From NCBI GenBank assembly GCA_006176705.1, contig QRFJ01004203.1, forward strand, positions 1-64,000: 64,000 nucleotides of DNA, read 5' to 3'. Shown one piece after another: positions 1 through 12,689 of the stretch. This stretch comes from Cocos nucifera (Eukaryota; Streptophyta; Magnoliopsida; Arecales; Arecaceae). The notes beneath the pieces are model-generated. The model saw only the letters and a list, made by a program, of their open reading frames with translations. It made no database searches and was not told the DNA's origin. Numbering within the stretch: the first letter of the stretch is position 1; each line of letters starts with the position of its first letter. Made by a program: the position numbers and the translations under genes.

Positions 1-874
1 CTAGAACTCTTACTCCAACCTTCTTCTAAAGGTATTTAAAGATGGAGAATCAATTAAAAAAAAGAGAAGAAAGAGATTAAGAGATTTAGAGAGAGAATCT
101 TTCAGATTTTGTGAGGAATATTGAATATCCAAAGAAAAGAAAAAAGAGAGTGTTGTGCACAAATTTCAGCGAGCCTTCAAAGCAATCTTTTCCAACATCT
201 TTCACATCCTCTCAAGCATAATTTGAAGAAAAGCCAAGCTTCAATCGAGCATATTATCGGCTTGTTCTTTAAGATTTAAAAGAGCTTATACTCTATTTTT
301 TATATTATGCTGAAACTTTACTTGTATTTTTTGATTTCTTTATAAGTTTCTTTGAGAGAAATAAACTTGGGGTTTAGGCCTGTCCAAGCTCGAAATTAGA
401 TATTGTAGATTTTGGTTGGTGATCCTAAAAAATCAACTGAATTGTTAGTAAATCCGAAAAACTAACGGTGTTAGATTTTGGTTGGTGCTCCTATGAAAAC
501 CAACTAGGTTTGTTTGTGAGCCTAAAAAAATAAATACACTTAATCAAGGATAAATTATAGTGGAATTTTCAAGAGAAGCTTGGAGAGTGGACGTAGGAGT
601 GGATTGCTCCAAACCACTATAAATCTTTGTATGTTTGTGTTGCCCTTTTTTCTTCTATCTCTCTATACACTTTGCATGCTTATAATTCTTACTTTACTTT
701 CATAGTTTGATTTTGTTATCTTAATTCTGCTGCTCATATTATATACATCTCATCCTCACCACTTAGATTAAAATCAAAGCACATAATTGCTTAGAGTTAA
801 ATTTGGCCAAAGCTTTTATAAGAACCCAATTCACGTCCCCCCCCCTCCTCTTGGGTTGCTACCTTTGGGCAATA
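1..874 (+). repeat. 5' LTR, 3' portion only
   Basis: It matches about 5047-5920 along its whole length with scattered substitutions, so the window starts roughly 650 bases into the LTR. It ends CAATA, where the 3' LTR has CAACA. A run of C near 837-845 is longer than in the partner. Confidence 0.9.
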
Positions 875-876
875 AT

Positions 877-888
877 TGGTATCAGAGC
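877..888 (+). other. Primer binding site (initiator tRNA-Met)
   Basis: TGGTATCAGAGC, two bases after the LTR end, is the standard plant copia primer site complementary to the 3' end of initiator tRNA-Met. Confidence 0.9.
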
Positions 889-936
889 TGGTGCTCTGTA
901 ATTGATTATTAACCTAACTGTCTTGAGTAAAAGATC

Positions 937-2212
937 ATGGCAACCCCATTTGGCTCATTATTTAATGAAGGATCCATTCTACATTGATCGACCTCCACTA
1001 TTTGATGGCTCAAATTATACTTTTTGGAAAAGCTAGAAAAAAAAAATTCATACAAGCACATGACTATAACTTATGAAATATTATTATTAATGGCCCACAC
1101 ACACACAATGCATTAATTATTGATAAAGAAATAATCCAACTAAATGCTAAAGCCATGAATATACTTTATTGCTCTTTGGATTTAACTATATTTAATATAA
1201 TTTCTTCATGTATTTCAGCGAATCAAGTATGGAAGAAATTAAAAATGATTTATGGGAGAGCAAATCAAGAAGAAGAACCAAGCTCCCAAGAAGTTAAGGA
1301 AGCTCACCCCAATCTATGCCTCATATCTCATGAGGATGAAAAGAAGAAAAAGAAGAAGAAACAAAAGAAGAAGAATGCATCAATTAAGGGAGAGCAAAGT
1401 AAGGAAATGAAAAATGAGAAAGAGGAAGAAAATGCTACAAATCATTGCCTCATGACCAATGAAGATGAGGTAAATTCAGAAAATTCTTCTTAATTTATAT
1501 TTGATGAATTGTTTGAAGCCTTTAATGATTTAATGGATGAATACAAAAAACTAAGGCTGAAAAATAAAGAGCTTAAAAGATCTAATCTTCTTTTGGATGA
1601 TGAAAAGAGTAATCTATTGAATGAAAAAGAAGATATCTTAAGAGAAAAGAATGCTTTAGCTAAAGAAAAGAAAGAACTTCTCAAATCCAAAAAATCTTTA
1701 GTTAAAGATAAGAATAAACTCTTAATTGAAAAAGAGGATTTCATGAAAAAAAAAGAATAAGAGTGTGATTGAAAAAAATGAATTATTGAAGAAAAAAAAA
1801 CTTTGATTGAAGAAAATAAAATTTTATCAAAATCTAAAAAATCTCTTATGGAAGAAAATGAAAAACTAAAAAAAGGGATTGAAAACTTGAAGCCTATGCT
1901 CGAAAAATTTACTGTTGGATCTCAAAAGCTTCAAGCAATTTTAAATAATCAAAAGGCTATTTTTGATAAGGCAGGAATTGGCTTTAATCCCTTAAGAAAA
2001 TAGAAATTTGTTAAAATATGTTTGAAAAAGCTTCAACTGAAAATCAGTCAATTAAATGCTTTAAATGCAATAAAACTAGCCATAAAATTTTTGAATGTAA
2101 TTTTAAAAGAATTGGCCATACTTTGGTTAGACAAATTTGGGTTCCAAAAGAAATCTTAAATACTAACTCCTATGGACCCAAGATGGCTTGGGTACCAAAA
2201 ATTATGAAGTAA
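937..2212 (+). pseudogene. Copia gag remnant (N-terminal domain, coiled coil, zinc knuckle)
   Basis: The first ATG after the primer site is at 937. After a frameshift near 975 the reading gives DRPPLFDGSNYTFWK, the usual start of plant copia Gag. A UBN2-type Gag segment follows (LDLTIFN, then QVWKKLKMIYG, 1155-1260). Next comes a Lys/Glu-rich coiled coil at 1509-2000 with heptad-like leucines. At 2018-2212 there is one CX2CX4HX4C zinc knuckle (CFKCNKTSHKIFEC), followed by WVPK motifs seen in Sirevirus-type Gag. Stops at 1034, 1074, 1491, 1758 and 2001 and at least one frameshift break it. Gag would form the particle and bind RNA through the knuckle. The knuckle itself is intact. Confidence 0.8.
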
Positions 2213-4393
2213 TTTTGCAGGTATACCAAGGATCCAATGAAGCTAAAAGAAGAAAATTTTTATGGATGCCTTGGAAAATGAAAATAGATGGATGGTGCTA
2301 TTTGGTAAAATCTAAACTATTCTCACACCATGCCATCTTTATTTGCTAAATATATTTTGATTATTAATTAGCATAATTATTAAGCATGTTTGATTGATTT
2401 TGATGATTTATCATTGCTTAAAATGATCATACTCTATGAATTGAAAGTTTGATGTATTAACTTTAATGATTTGTTAATATGTATGCATATGATAACTCCT
2501 TTCATGTTTTGATAAGTATGATTGATTTTGATGCTTGCAATAATTTGAATGCTTTGATTTTAAAGATTAATACGCTCTCCTCTATATATCATGCTATGGA
2601 TGAAATGGTTTATTTTAAAATTTAGCATAATATTTTAAGTCTTTCCATATCAATTTTATAATTAATGAATTTAAATTAAAAGATTCTTATTGGATATGAA
2701 TGTTTTAAATTGCTAAATATTCATAGAGAACTTCAGTTTTAATTATTTGATATCAAACAACTTACTATTGCCATGTATCTGATTGATTTATCTTTTGGCA
2801 AAAAGAGAAGAATGTCTTTATTTCAAATATGATTTTACACAGCTATATGTTTGATATGATATCATTTGAAATAAATTCAAAAATACATATCTTTTCTGAA
2901 CCTAATTGCTTGATATTTCTTATGAAAAGGAAGAAATGATCTTTTTGAAGAATGACTGAAAATTTCTTTATGATTTGCCTTAACTAATTTGCTGATATCA
3001 ATTCAAATTGATTTATCATTCTAAATCCTTAAACTATTTAATTTGAATCAATTCATCTTGATTTAATTCAAAACTAAAATCATTGGTATCAAGCTGAATT
3101 TACAAATTAATCTTTAAATGGTATTGAACCAAGAAAATCATGATTTGATCTAAAACTTAGTTTAATTGGTATCAAGAAAATCTTTCAAAGAAATGACTCT
3201 ATTTGTTAAAGTAAGGAAGAGAAAATATTAAAGAAGAAGTAATCATTTAATAAAAAAGGCCTTTGAAAATTAAAAATATATTTTAAATTTTAAAAATCTA
3301 AATTTAGTGGTTAAATTCATGTTGAATTTGCTTGATTTGAAATAAAGAAGGAAAGAAAGTTGAAAAGTAAATTAATCTTGCTATAAGTATGAAAAATAGG
3401 GGGAGAGATATTTTCTAACTTGATTTGATTAAAAAATTTGACTAATTTGAAAACATATTCTTACTCCAAGGAATAAATTTTGAAACCCATTTGAAAATTC
3501 AAATTTGATCCTAAATTTCTCATGTGCATTACAAAATTTTTATAAATTATTTATTTTGAAATAATATTTTACTCAAAGCAATGAATTTGAAAATATGACT
3601 ATCTTATGCTTTGATACTGTTTATTTTACTTTGCTCGATACATTTTCGATACATACCTTTTCAAATCTAATTGACCAAAATTTCTTAAGAAAAGAAAAGT
3701 TAGAATATTAAAGTATATATTATGCTTAATTTCATATTCAAATATTTTGAAAAGCTCTATTCCTCTTAAAACTTAAAAGTGCATATTTAAAAATCTGAAT
3801 AAAGATCATATTCATTCAAAAAGAGGAAAAGCATATAATATTTAAATTCAAGCTAATTTTTAAAATTAAAATAAATATTTGAAACTTATTTTGAGTCAAA
3901 TGATAAATTTTCAAAAGGAAGATGATTCATTTAAATTGATTTCATGAATTTAATACATCTCTCAATTTAATGCTTTGATGTTGATTTTGATGACTCATAT
4001 AAATTAATTTTCTGAACTTAATGCAATTCTTACTTTGATACAATCATATTATTGATTTTGATGATTATTTCTTATTTCTTTTCCCATGAGCTTTTTGATG
4101 CTGTCAAAAAGGGGGAGAGGAATGTTGAGTATATGCTTGAAGAAACTCAATTCGAATTGTATTGATGCTTGAAATGAAAACTTAATACTCACTGATATGA
4201 ATTGAAATATTTTTTTTATGAGTATATAAAATATGTGCAATGAACCAAAAGAATAATTGAGAACATTCATGAAGTACTCATTCATGTGTTTAATCTATAC
4301 TTCATGATACTTTTTAGCAAAATGCATAGAAATACATTATTTGCTTTTATTGTGCATATACTCAAGATTTTGTCATCATCAAAAAGGGAAGAT
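2213..4393 (+). other. Long non-coding tail of the gag-only element
   Basis: About 2.2 kb of AT-rich sequence between the gag stop and the 3' LTR with no ORF of note and no pol motif in any frame. It holds three purine-rich tracts of one pattern: 3394-3409, 4105-4119 and 4380-4392. Otherwise nothing recognisable. Confidence 0.7.
4380..4392 (+). other. Polypurine tract next to the 3' LTR
   Basis: CAAAAAGGGAAGA lies one base before the LTR start TGTTGACC and would prime plus-strand DNA. Upstream copies at 4105-4119 (CAAAAAGGGGGAGAG) and 3394-3409 (AAATAGGGGGAGAGA) are closer to the consensus than the functional-position copy. Confidence 0.75.
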
Positions 4394-5920
4394 TGTTGAC
4401 CCTGAGATTGATTTTGATGATTCCAAAATATTGAGTATATTATGTATCTAATCATGTATTTCAAGAATATGTGTAGGATTTTTCAAGTATCCAAAATGAA
4501 GAATTTATCTCAAGAATAAATCCTCTCAAGATGCCATGCCAAAATACTTAAAAGGATAAATTTACACATATTTGGATGGCTTGATATGAAGAAAGTATGA
4601 TTAAAAGAAGAAAAATTAAAATTGAAGGAAGCAATTATGTTTAAAAGAGTTTGGGGCCAAGAAACTCATGTTTGGAAGGTTAAACATTGAAGAGAAATGA
4701 AGTCTAGATTTTTTAAGACGTCTTGGATTTTTTTTGAGAGCTCTCGAGTAGTCTGGCATAATGAAATAGTATTCTGGCACAGTCTCGAGAGGTCTCGAGT
4801 TGAACTCAAAACGTCTCAGTCTCAGGAGATAGAAACTTAGTTTCTATGCTCTGAGAGTGAGAGGTCTCGCAAAATTCTTCAGAGGTCTCATAGTTTTGGT
4901 GAGATGTCTCGTTAAAAATTAAGAGGTCTTGAAATCCGATGAGAGGTTTTGTGAAAAATTGAAAGATCTCGATCTGCGTGGACAACCTTCAATGGATTAT
5001 TTTCCAATGGCTATTTTTCGACCCCAACGACTATTTCAAAGCTTCCAATGGCTAAAACTCTTACTCCAACCTTCTCTAAAGATATTTAAAGATGGAGAAT
5101 CAATTGAAAAAGAGAGAAGAAAGAGAATAAGGGATTTAGAGAGAGAATCTTTCAGATTTTGTGAGGAACATTGAATATCCAAAGAAAAAAAAAAGAGAGG
5201 AGTGTTGTGCACAGATTTCAGCGAGCCTTCAAAGCAATCTTCTCCAACATCTTCCACATCCTCTCAAGCACAATTTGAAAAAAAACCAAGCTTCAATCGA
5301 GCACATTATTGGCTTGTTCTTTAGGATTTAAAAGAGCTTATACTCTATTTTTTATATTGTGCCGAAACTTTACTTGTATTTTTTTGATTCCTTTACAAGT
5401 TTCTTTGGGGGAAAGAAACTTGGGATTTAGGCCCGTCCAAGCTCGAAATTGTATATTGTAGGTTTTGGTTAGTGATCCTGAAAAATCAACTAGGTTGTTG
5501 GTGAACCCGGAAAACTAATTGTGTTAGATTTTGGTTGGTGCTCCTGTGAAAACCAACTAGATTTGTTTGTGAGCCTGGAAAAATAAACAGACTATAATTA
5601 AGGATAGATTATAGTGGAATTCTCAAGGAAAGCTTGGGAAGTAGATGTAGGAGTAGGTTGCTCCGAACCACTATAAATCTTTGTGTGTTTGTGTTGTGCT
5701 TTTTTCTTCCATCTCTCTATATACTTTGTATGCTTATAATTCTTACTTTACTTTCATAGTTTTATTTTGTTATCTTAATTCCACTGCTCATATTATATAC
5801 ATCTCATCCTCACCACTTAGATTAAAATCAAAGCACATAATTGCTTAGAGTTAAATTTGGCCAAAGCTTTTATAAGAACCCAATTAACCCCCCCTCTTGG
5901 GTTGCTACCTCTGGGCAACA
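4394..5920 (+). repeat. 3' LTR of the gag-only element
   Basis: 1,527 bases, TGTTG to CAACA. The 5' third is rich in CTCGAG/GTCTCG-type words (4730-4990). Its last 874 bases pair with 1-874. Confidence 0.9.
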
Positions 5921-7149
5921 AAAATCTAAAAAAAATCTTATACTAATTGTTGAATTTAAAGTTGCAAAGAAAATATGCAGAAATTAAATAAGCAGGAAAA
6001 GAACATGAAAATTAAATAATTTTTTTGTGCTAAAATTAAATAGCAAAAAATTAAATTGCATAAGTGATAATTGAAAGAATATTAAAATAAAAAATTATTA
6101 TTAAAAAAATTATTTGATACAAAATAATAACTAATTCCTAAGCCATTAATAGGACTTAGAGTTGAAATAAGAAAATAAAAAAAACACAAACTCTCCTCTA
6201 GCTGACCTTTTTCTGGCTAACTCTTCTTCTTGTATATTGAAAGGGTGGAAGAAAGTGAGAACAAGGCGAATAAAAATTTTAGAGATGGATATTTTCATCC
6301 ATCACATGGGCTTCTATAAGAGTTATGGTTTGGAGAGAGAGATATCCAAAGTAGAGATACTGAGCTTTATTTATAGATGTAAGCAAGGAGGCAGTTTTCT
6401 TATTTTCCTATATGGGACTAATGAAAGGAATAAGAGCTAAGAGATGGATGGATGAGATGGAAGAGCAAAAGAAAATGAATGGATGAGATGGAAAAGCAAA
6501 AGAATATGAATGGATGAGATGGGAGGAGCAAGAGAAGATAAGACAAGGAGAGTTGCCATTCAATCCAAATCCTTCCTCTCTAAATAATTTAAAAAAAAAA
6601 AATCTTTTTTTTCTCAAATCTCGGACGTTCATCACTTGCTCCGTGCCCAGCATTCGTGTGAAGAAGTGTGGCTCCCATTGCACTAGGTGTCCTTTTGTGT
6701 TCATGTCCGCTCACCAGCCCGTGCTTGCATGGATGTTAGCTGTTGGAATGAACCAAACCGTTGGTCCCATGCATAATATTTTTTTTTTTTTGTAGACACC
6801 AAAAGCCACGCCTTCCTTTCCATGTTGACCAACTAACATATTGCTGGTCCCAAGCCCTTTTTAGTCCTCTTCTTTTATATATATATATTCTTTTCTTTCT
6901 TTCTTTTTATCCATTAGGTTCCTACCACGCATCCATGCATCTTTGCATACCGTGCACATGACAAGCTTGAATTAAGACTCGAGCTTCATCTACACGTGTT
7001 TGAGGGCCGTTTTTAGTTAGTTTGCAGTTAAGTCTTCATAATTTATTATTTCTAAAAAAGATCATAAAAAGTATTAAATATAAAAGGAAAAAAATAAAAT
7101 AGTATAGATTCTAATACTTTTTATGTCATATTAAATGTATTCATTAGTA
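5921..7149. other. Unassigned AT-rich stretch
   Basis: No credible gene or element end was found. Open frames here are short and low complexity. Visible items are a 31-bp tandem repeat (6450-6540) and a short TA/CTTT microsatellite near 6876-6912. This may be older host intergenic DNA into which the Sirevirus-like element inserted. Confidence 0.5.
6450..6540. repeat. 31-bp tandem repeat, three units
   Basis: Units at 6450-6480, 6481-6511 and 6512-6540 share GGATGAGATGG, then a purine-rich part ending in GAAT. The third unit is two bases shorter and more diverged. Confidence 0.8.
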
Positions 7150-7655
7150 TACCTTGGTGAGATTCGCGAGACTATTCTTTAGTGAGGCTAGTTCACTCAA
7201 ATCTCCACTTGGGCCAACTCAAGCAATGTCTACCAATTGCTTCCGGAGCTGAGCTACCTCATCCTTGGCTGTCTAAAGTTGCCATTTGAGACTAGAAATT
7301 TGTTTGCACCAACCTATCCTATAAGTATTATATGCCTCCTCAGCTGCGTGCAACTAACTTTGAAGCTTGGAAATATCTTGGACCAGTCTTAGCCATACTC
7401 CTCTTTATTGTGAGCCTAGAGCAAGCCCTTCTCTAGCTATTGGATCTTTTCTCTCACTTCTCTGAGCTCGACTTCAAGGGAGCAGATCCTAGTAGTTAAA
7501 GTCCAAGATTTCTCACTGGCACACTTTGATGCCCGTTCAAGCTCTTCGTCTAGATGGGATTTCTTTGAAGTATATTTCTTAAAAGCTTGCTTTGAGGCTT
7601 GACACAGGTGGTTGATCTTGGCAGAGACTGTTGCATTATTGTTCCTTGATTTCTA
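7150..7655 (-). pseudogene. Coiled-coil protein remnant, unidentified
   Basis: Reading the minus strand from about 7640 gives a charged helical run (HLDEELERASKCASEKSW, then SLEVELREVREKIQ). After stops and a frameshift it continues as AAEEAYNTYRIGW and KDEVAQLRKQLVDIA. The Glu/Lys/Leu spacing looks like a coiled coil of at least 130 residues. No catalytic motif is seen. Such coils occur in the C-terminal part of some plant retrotransposon Gag proteins and in host proteins, and I cannot tell which this is. Homology to copy A's leader starts immediately to the right. Confidence 0.45.
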
Positions 7656-7722
7656 AAGCTGATATGGTGGATCTCTGTATCACTCTAGATTTGAGGTTGC
7701 CTCTCTGGAGACCCAAATCATC

Positions 7723-7733
7723 TAGTATCAGAG
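7723..7733 (+). other. Primer binding site of copy A (decayed)
   Basis: TAGTATCAGAG differs from the initiator-Met site by one base (second position). The same place in copies B and C is a perfect match, which supports the call. Confidence 0.75.
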
Positions 7734-7773
7734 TCTTGTTCATTTTTGTGCTGGGAGAAGGGATTAGTGTCTG

Positions 7774-7899
7774 ATTATACAGAGATTTTTGTAGTGGACT
7801 TGCTCCCACAACTTCATTTCTCATCTATTTATTTGGATTATATGAAGATTTTCGTAGTAGACTTGTTTTCTCAGCTTCATTTCTCATCTATTCAGTCGC
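7774..7899 (+). repeat. 63-bp tandem duplication after the primer site
   Basis: Units 7774-7836 and 7837-7899 share ATTATA, a TAGT(G/A)GACTTG core and CTTCATTTCTCATCTATT. Copy B also has two units (about 41016-41135 on the minus strand); copy C has one (about 62747-62795). Confidence 0.75.
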
Positions 7900-8087
7900 T
7901 GTGAAGTAAGGACCCATTTGATTAAGCTAATGGATAGGCATGTGTTTAGGGTCAGTAAGTCATAGATTTATGAGAATGAGGTATGGCTAGTATCTTGTGA
8001 GGATGAGGTATGGTTGGTATTGTCCAATCTTTTTTTGCCTACACAACTTGTCCTAAGGATGACGAGTAACCTATCTTTCTAAGGATA

Positions 8088-10397
8088 ATGACTACAGAAA
8101 AATTATGTTCTGTAACTATAGAGGAGTTAAAAAATAGCTTAGATAAATATGAGATAATAACTACTCTAGATATTTATTATGATCCTTCTAGTAACATAAA
8201 AATAAAAATTATAAAAATAGCTTATAATATTGATAGATCTTATCTGCTTGATTTTGAGATTGCTGAGTTCCAGATTAATAAAGAACTACTTAAAAAAGAT
8301 TTTGAATCTGAAGAATATCATAAAAAGTAGTTCTTTAGCTTCCATGATAAAACTCAAAGAGACTTTATTAGGAAAAACTGGTTCAGCTAAATGAGGGCCA
8401 AAGAAAAACATATTCTCTTTTTTGATTGGTATGATCAATATTATCCTAAGGGTCTGGAAAAAGCTAAGCCTAAAGTTCAGATATTAAAAATTGACTTTCT
8501 TTTTTAGCCTTGGAAGATTGATAGTAGTCTTGCGGAGAGACCTGTTCATCCTCTTAACCCAACTAAGGTTGAAGGAGAAATAGGTAGCCCTAGCCTAAAA
8601 GCCAGTCTTTCTGAAGTGTCAACTAATAAAATAGATGAAATTATTAAGGTAGATCACTTAGTTCAGGTTGAGATGCAAGAAAGCTTCTCTAACCTTGCCC
8701 TTAACACTGTAGGAATGTAGGAGGAAGATTCTGATCACACTGATGAAATTTCTATTGAACATCTTCTAATTAAAAAGAGGTATATTTATCAAGAAGAGAC
8801 TAAGGAATTTCCTCTTGATCCTGTTTCTCCTACTACTGATTCTCATGAGCTAGAATTAGGAGTCAGATTCGAATCTATTATTAGGTATGTATTTCAAAAA
8901 TTAAATAAATTAGAGTCTAAGTCCATAGGGTCAGTCCCATGCATAGAGTCAGTTTCCTTAGAACTTTTATAGTCTAATAAAATAATTAGAAAAAATAAAG
9001 GTAAGGTAGTGCATTCTAAGGTTAAATTAGGTCTTTTAACCTTAAGAAGGTCTACTTTATCTTTGAAAAAATCTATAAAAATTTAAAAAATATAAAATAA
9101 AAGGTTCTAGGCTTTCTAAATTATTTGAACCCTATAGAAAATCATATATCTTTATAAAAATAGAAGGCTATTCTTAAGAGAAGTCTGATAAAGTATTATT
9201 TGAAAAATCTAAAGAAAATTATAGAAATTTAGTTTTAGTTGACCTTGTAGATAATGTTAATAATAGAACTAACCAAATCTTTAGAAATAATCTTATGGTT
9301 CAGACTCTTCACTTAGAATTCCATTGTCCTAGACTTGTCCAGGAAGATTTGTATTTGGAAGTCATTTATGATATTACATCTGCTATTGAGTTCAATCAAA
9401 ATTTTGAGAAATTTGCCAAAAATAAAGAGATATTAAATTCAAATTTTGAGAAATTTATAATAATTCAGAGGAGACAATGGTGATAGCATCATATCTTTGG
9501 AGACAATTAAGGAGTTGGTGGGACTACCATATCACTGACTATCAAAAGAATGAGATTCTAGATGCTATCAAAAGGGAATCTAATAGAAGCCATTGCTTAG
9601 ATTATCTTTTAGATTTTGTAACTATTGTAAATATCATACAAATATATAGAATTAGTCTTAGGATAGATCTTAATATTTGTACAATTAGGATTTCCTCAGA
9701 TCCAAATCAAGAGATTATCTGCAGACTACCTTTTTTATTCTCAAATTTGATTAGACCTAGTATAAAGAATGAAGGCTTTGGTAGCATTGATCTTAATTGC
9801 AGAATTCCTCATTACATATGAATTGTTGGATCTAAATTTTTTGATGATTATTTGAGTCAACAAAGAATACTTAGAAGAATAAAATTCGATAATCTCTGCT
9901 ATCAAGATAAAATTCTTTTTCTAAACCTTACAAAAAATCCAAAAAGAAGTATTTTGTAAAAGAGCTAGAAAAATTCCTAAAGACAAGATATAAATAGCTC
10001 TTTTGAAGAGATATTTGAGCACTTATCCAAGAAAGAATATTAAAATCAAATATTTTATGACAAATCATTGCCATTATAGAAAGGATAGAGTGACGTTAAT
10101 ATATATCAATTTGGAAGAATTCTATGGCAATGAAGGATACTCTTACATTGATAAATCTAGTGATATCTTAATCCTAGAAGCCATAAGGAATTTTAAAAAA
10201 AAGCTCCATTAATTAATGATTATGAATATTTCTTAAGATCCAATGATAAACAAGAAGCTCAAAAATGGTTCTGTGAAATCTTACTCAAAATTAGAGACTA
10301 TCACTTTACAACCAAAGTATTGATAGACTCTAGAGCTGATATAAACTATATTAAGGAAAACTTAATTTCCTTAAAATATTTTAAGAAAACAACCCAA
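8088..10397 (+). pseudogene. Caulimovirid-like polyprotein remnant, copy A, 5' part
   Basis: The first ATG of the coding region is at 8088 and the first 80 residues are open (MTTEKLCSV...). The region then continues through stops and frame changes to the insertion at 10398. At 9477-9821 an open stretch carries QLRSWWDYHITD, resembling a motif of caulimovirid capsid proteins. At 10326-10340 is DSRAD in the context LIDSRADINYI, a retropepsin active-site motif whose usual Gly is Arg, so the protease would be dead here even without the insertion. 8088, 9477 and the protease share one frame, while 9295 and 10003 are in another, showing several frameshifts. The N-terminal 300 residues, rich in Glu/Ser/Lys, are not recognised. 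Copies B and C align with most of this region. Confidence 0.6.
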
Positions 10398-12669
10398 TGA
10401 AGGAAAACCTATTTTTTCGACATAGGATTGTTCAGATCTGATTGGATTTGAAGAAATATTTTAAAAAAAAAATTCTAAAATTCTAATCAGATCTGAGACT
10501 TCTTGGATCTGATCATAGAGATCTAATATTAAAAGTTAAAAATTAAATTAAATCAGATTTAATTTTAAGTACCTAATTTGATAATCTAATTATCCTGCGA
10601 TGATCTTATTGATTCCTAAGATTCTGGAAGGAGCCACGCACGCGTCTGGCCTCTACCAATATCTACTCAGGTAGGATCTGAATGTCTTCTTCCCGTGAAT
10701 CTCTCTTCCAAAAATTAGATCTAGATCTGATTTGAAAAGCCTTCAAAATAACTTCTGAGGATGGCCTATTCGTCTCACAAACACTGTCGCGTAGATGCTG
10801 AATCTTGTGCCAAAAACCTTGGACCTTCAACTCAAATTTATGTCTAACTTTTTAGGCATGTAGAAGAGAGGGAGAGAGAGGATAAAGGGGGTGTGGATAT
10901 CAGAGGGAAGGCTTCTTTGGATGTGGAAAAAATAAATTACGTTGAGGTAATTTTGTGAGAAGAGTTTTTATACAAGACATAGCCATAAAGAGTCCCTTTT
11001 TGACCAAAAACCTTATTAATTTGACCATTGGAACTCTTTGACCTGATCTCCACAAAAGACCCTAGGTTTCATTCTAGTTTTGATGCCAAAAATCCATCTA
11101 GAAGGTGGTGGCATGAAAGAATAAGGAAGAGTCCATGTGCATCTAGGACTGTTCCCTCAAGAGTTTGATCCAAATCAAACTCTTTCAAAACCTAGTCTAG
11201 GCACCTCCAAAAATTATAAAATTTTGCATATCCAAAGTATAACTCATGTACTATTACATGTCTAAAAGTTAGATCAAAATATTTTTTAAAAAAATTTTTT
11301 AAAATTCTCTAATCATGTGACCCTCAATTCTCTTAATTGGGTCAACTATTGACCCTAGTCCAATTGCACTAGGAATGAATTTAATTTTCATAACTAATCT
11401 GACCTAGACTTATTCCAGTCAGATGAAAATAAATCCATTCAAGATATAGGAATGAGTCAAATCAAATTTAACTTGGTTGCGATGAATCAGAAAGATTATA
11501 GAAGATGAAAGTCAGGCTCAATCGTGTGATAACACGATTATCTTGAACCAGATTGGATCTAATCCAAATCAATCGAATTAGGTTAGCTCAATTGATGACA
11601 TCCAGACCCAAACCCTTATTTGTGTGATCTAGTTAGGTTTAGTTTTGTATGATAATGAGATATGTCATGATCTCCATCATCGACATCATCGAAACATCTT
11701 TTGATGGACTAGAACTTTTTTGATTCATACAATTAGAATGATCGATCATCAAAATCATTCTAATTGCTCCCAAAGTCAACCAGTGATACCTAACAGTATA
11801 TGGTGGCAATCCATCTAAACTAAAAGTGAACCTCTAGGTGCAGCTATCTATGTGATTGGTTTTTTCTATCTTGAGCTCTGACAGAATTAGGATTAAGGTA
11901 AACTCGTCAAACCCAATATCCGTCATATGAATTAATCATTCAATTTGTGTCCTCTATGAAACCCTTATAGAAACTCTTTCTATCATCTTCACTATGCCAT
12001 GGCCATGGGTTTATGAACTTGATTCTCATGATCATCATAGGGTTACTCCTCATCTACCAAGGTAGATAGATCCCTTATTAGTGCAATCCAATTCCTACAA
12101 TGAACGTACTATAACCAACATACATCTCAAGGTTCTGAATGGCTAGGAGACGAGTAATGGTGTAGTCAAACTATAACACCCTCAAGGTGAATTACTGATG
12201 CACCTCAGGTCAAAACACCAGACACACTACTGCAATATCGAGCCAGTCATCGATGAGAAGGTAGACTTTCTTATGAATGCTCGAGGTGGTCACTCTCAGT
12301 GCCCTCATTCTCTAACGAGTATCTATACTGTCGCTCTGATGTCTCCACACCGTAGACTCAAAACTCTTCTACTCAAAGAAAGCGATCATACACCAACCTT
12401 CCAGATCAATCACCATCCTTGTGATGATCCTATGGTCGAGAGTAATTTTATGAGTTAATTAATGAAAATTCATGTCTTAAATTTTCAACTCTTTGAAAAT
12501 ATGAATTATCATTACCATTAACTCAAAGGATGTATCACAGACACTTTAAATACACATATGTGATAGAAAATAATTCCATTTTATTAATTTATAGTCAAAA
12601 TTATAATTTTGCCCTTAGAAGTGTATTACAAGTGTTAGCCAATCTGGCTTTTAGGGCACACATCTAACA
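10398..12669 (-). repeat. 3' LTR of insertion 1
   Basis: On the plus strand it starts TGAAGGAAAACC and ends CATCTAACA. It pairs with 18555-20822 over its full length. Confidence 0.9.
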
Positions 12670-12689
12670 AACTCCTACTTGACCTAAAA

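Larger units (their letters stand above)
1..5920 (+). mobile_element. Sirevirus-like gag-only copia LTR retrotransposon
   Basis: Two long direct repeats (1-874 and 4394-5920) flank a 3.5-kb internal region. The 3' repeat begins TGTTG and ends CAACA, as LTRs do. A perfect 12-base initiator-Met primer binding site follows the 5' repeat by two bases, and a polypurine tract abuts the 3' repeat. The only coding trace is gag; no protease, integrase, reverse transcriptase or RNase H motif was seen, so the element could move only with enzymes supplied by relatives. LTRs over 1 kb, a gag with a long coiled coil, and repeated AAAGGGGGAG-type tracts in a long non-coding tail fit the Sirevirus lineage; that lineage call is inference. 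The 5' end lies outside the window, so no target duplication can be checked. Confidence 0.8.
7656..10397 (+). mobile_element. Endogenous caulimovirid-like copy A, part 1
   Basis: Homology to copies B-D begins about 67 bases upstream of the primer site at 7723 and runs to the insertion point at 10397. The copy resumes at 20823 and again at 33849. With the two insertions removed, PBS to the A/B junction is about 6.87 kb, against 7.04 kb for a full unit (copy C). Assignment rests on the single-promoter circular layout, the tRNA-Met primer site, capsid- and protease-like motifs and tandem copies; the lack of a recognised reverse transcriptase weakens it. Confidence 0.65.
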
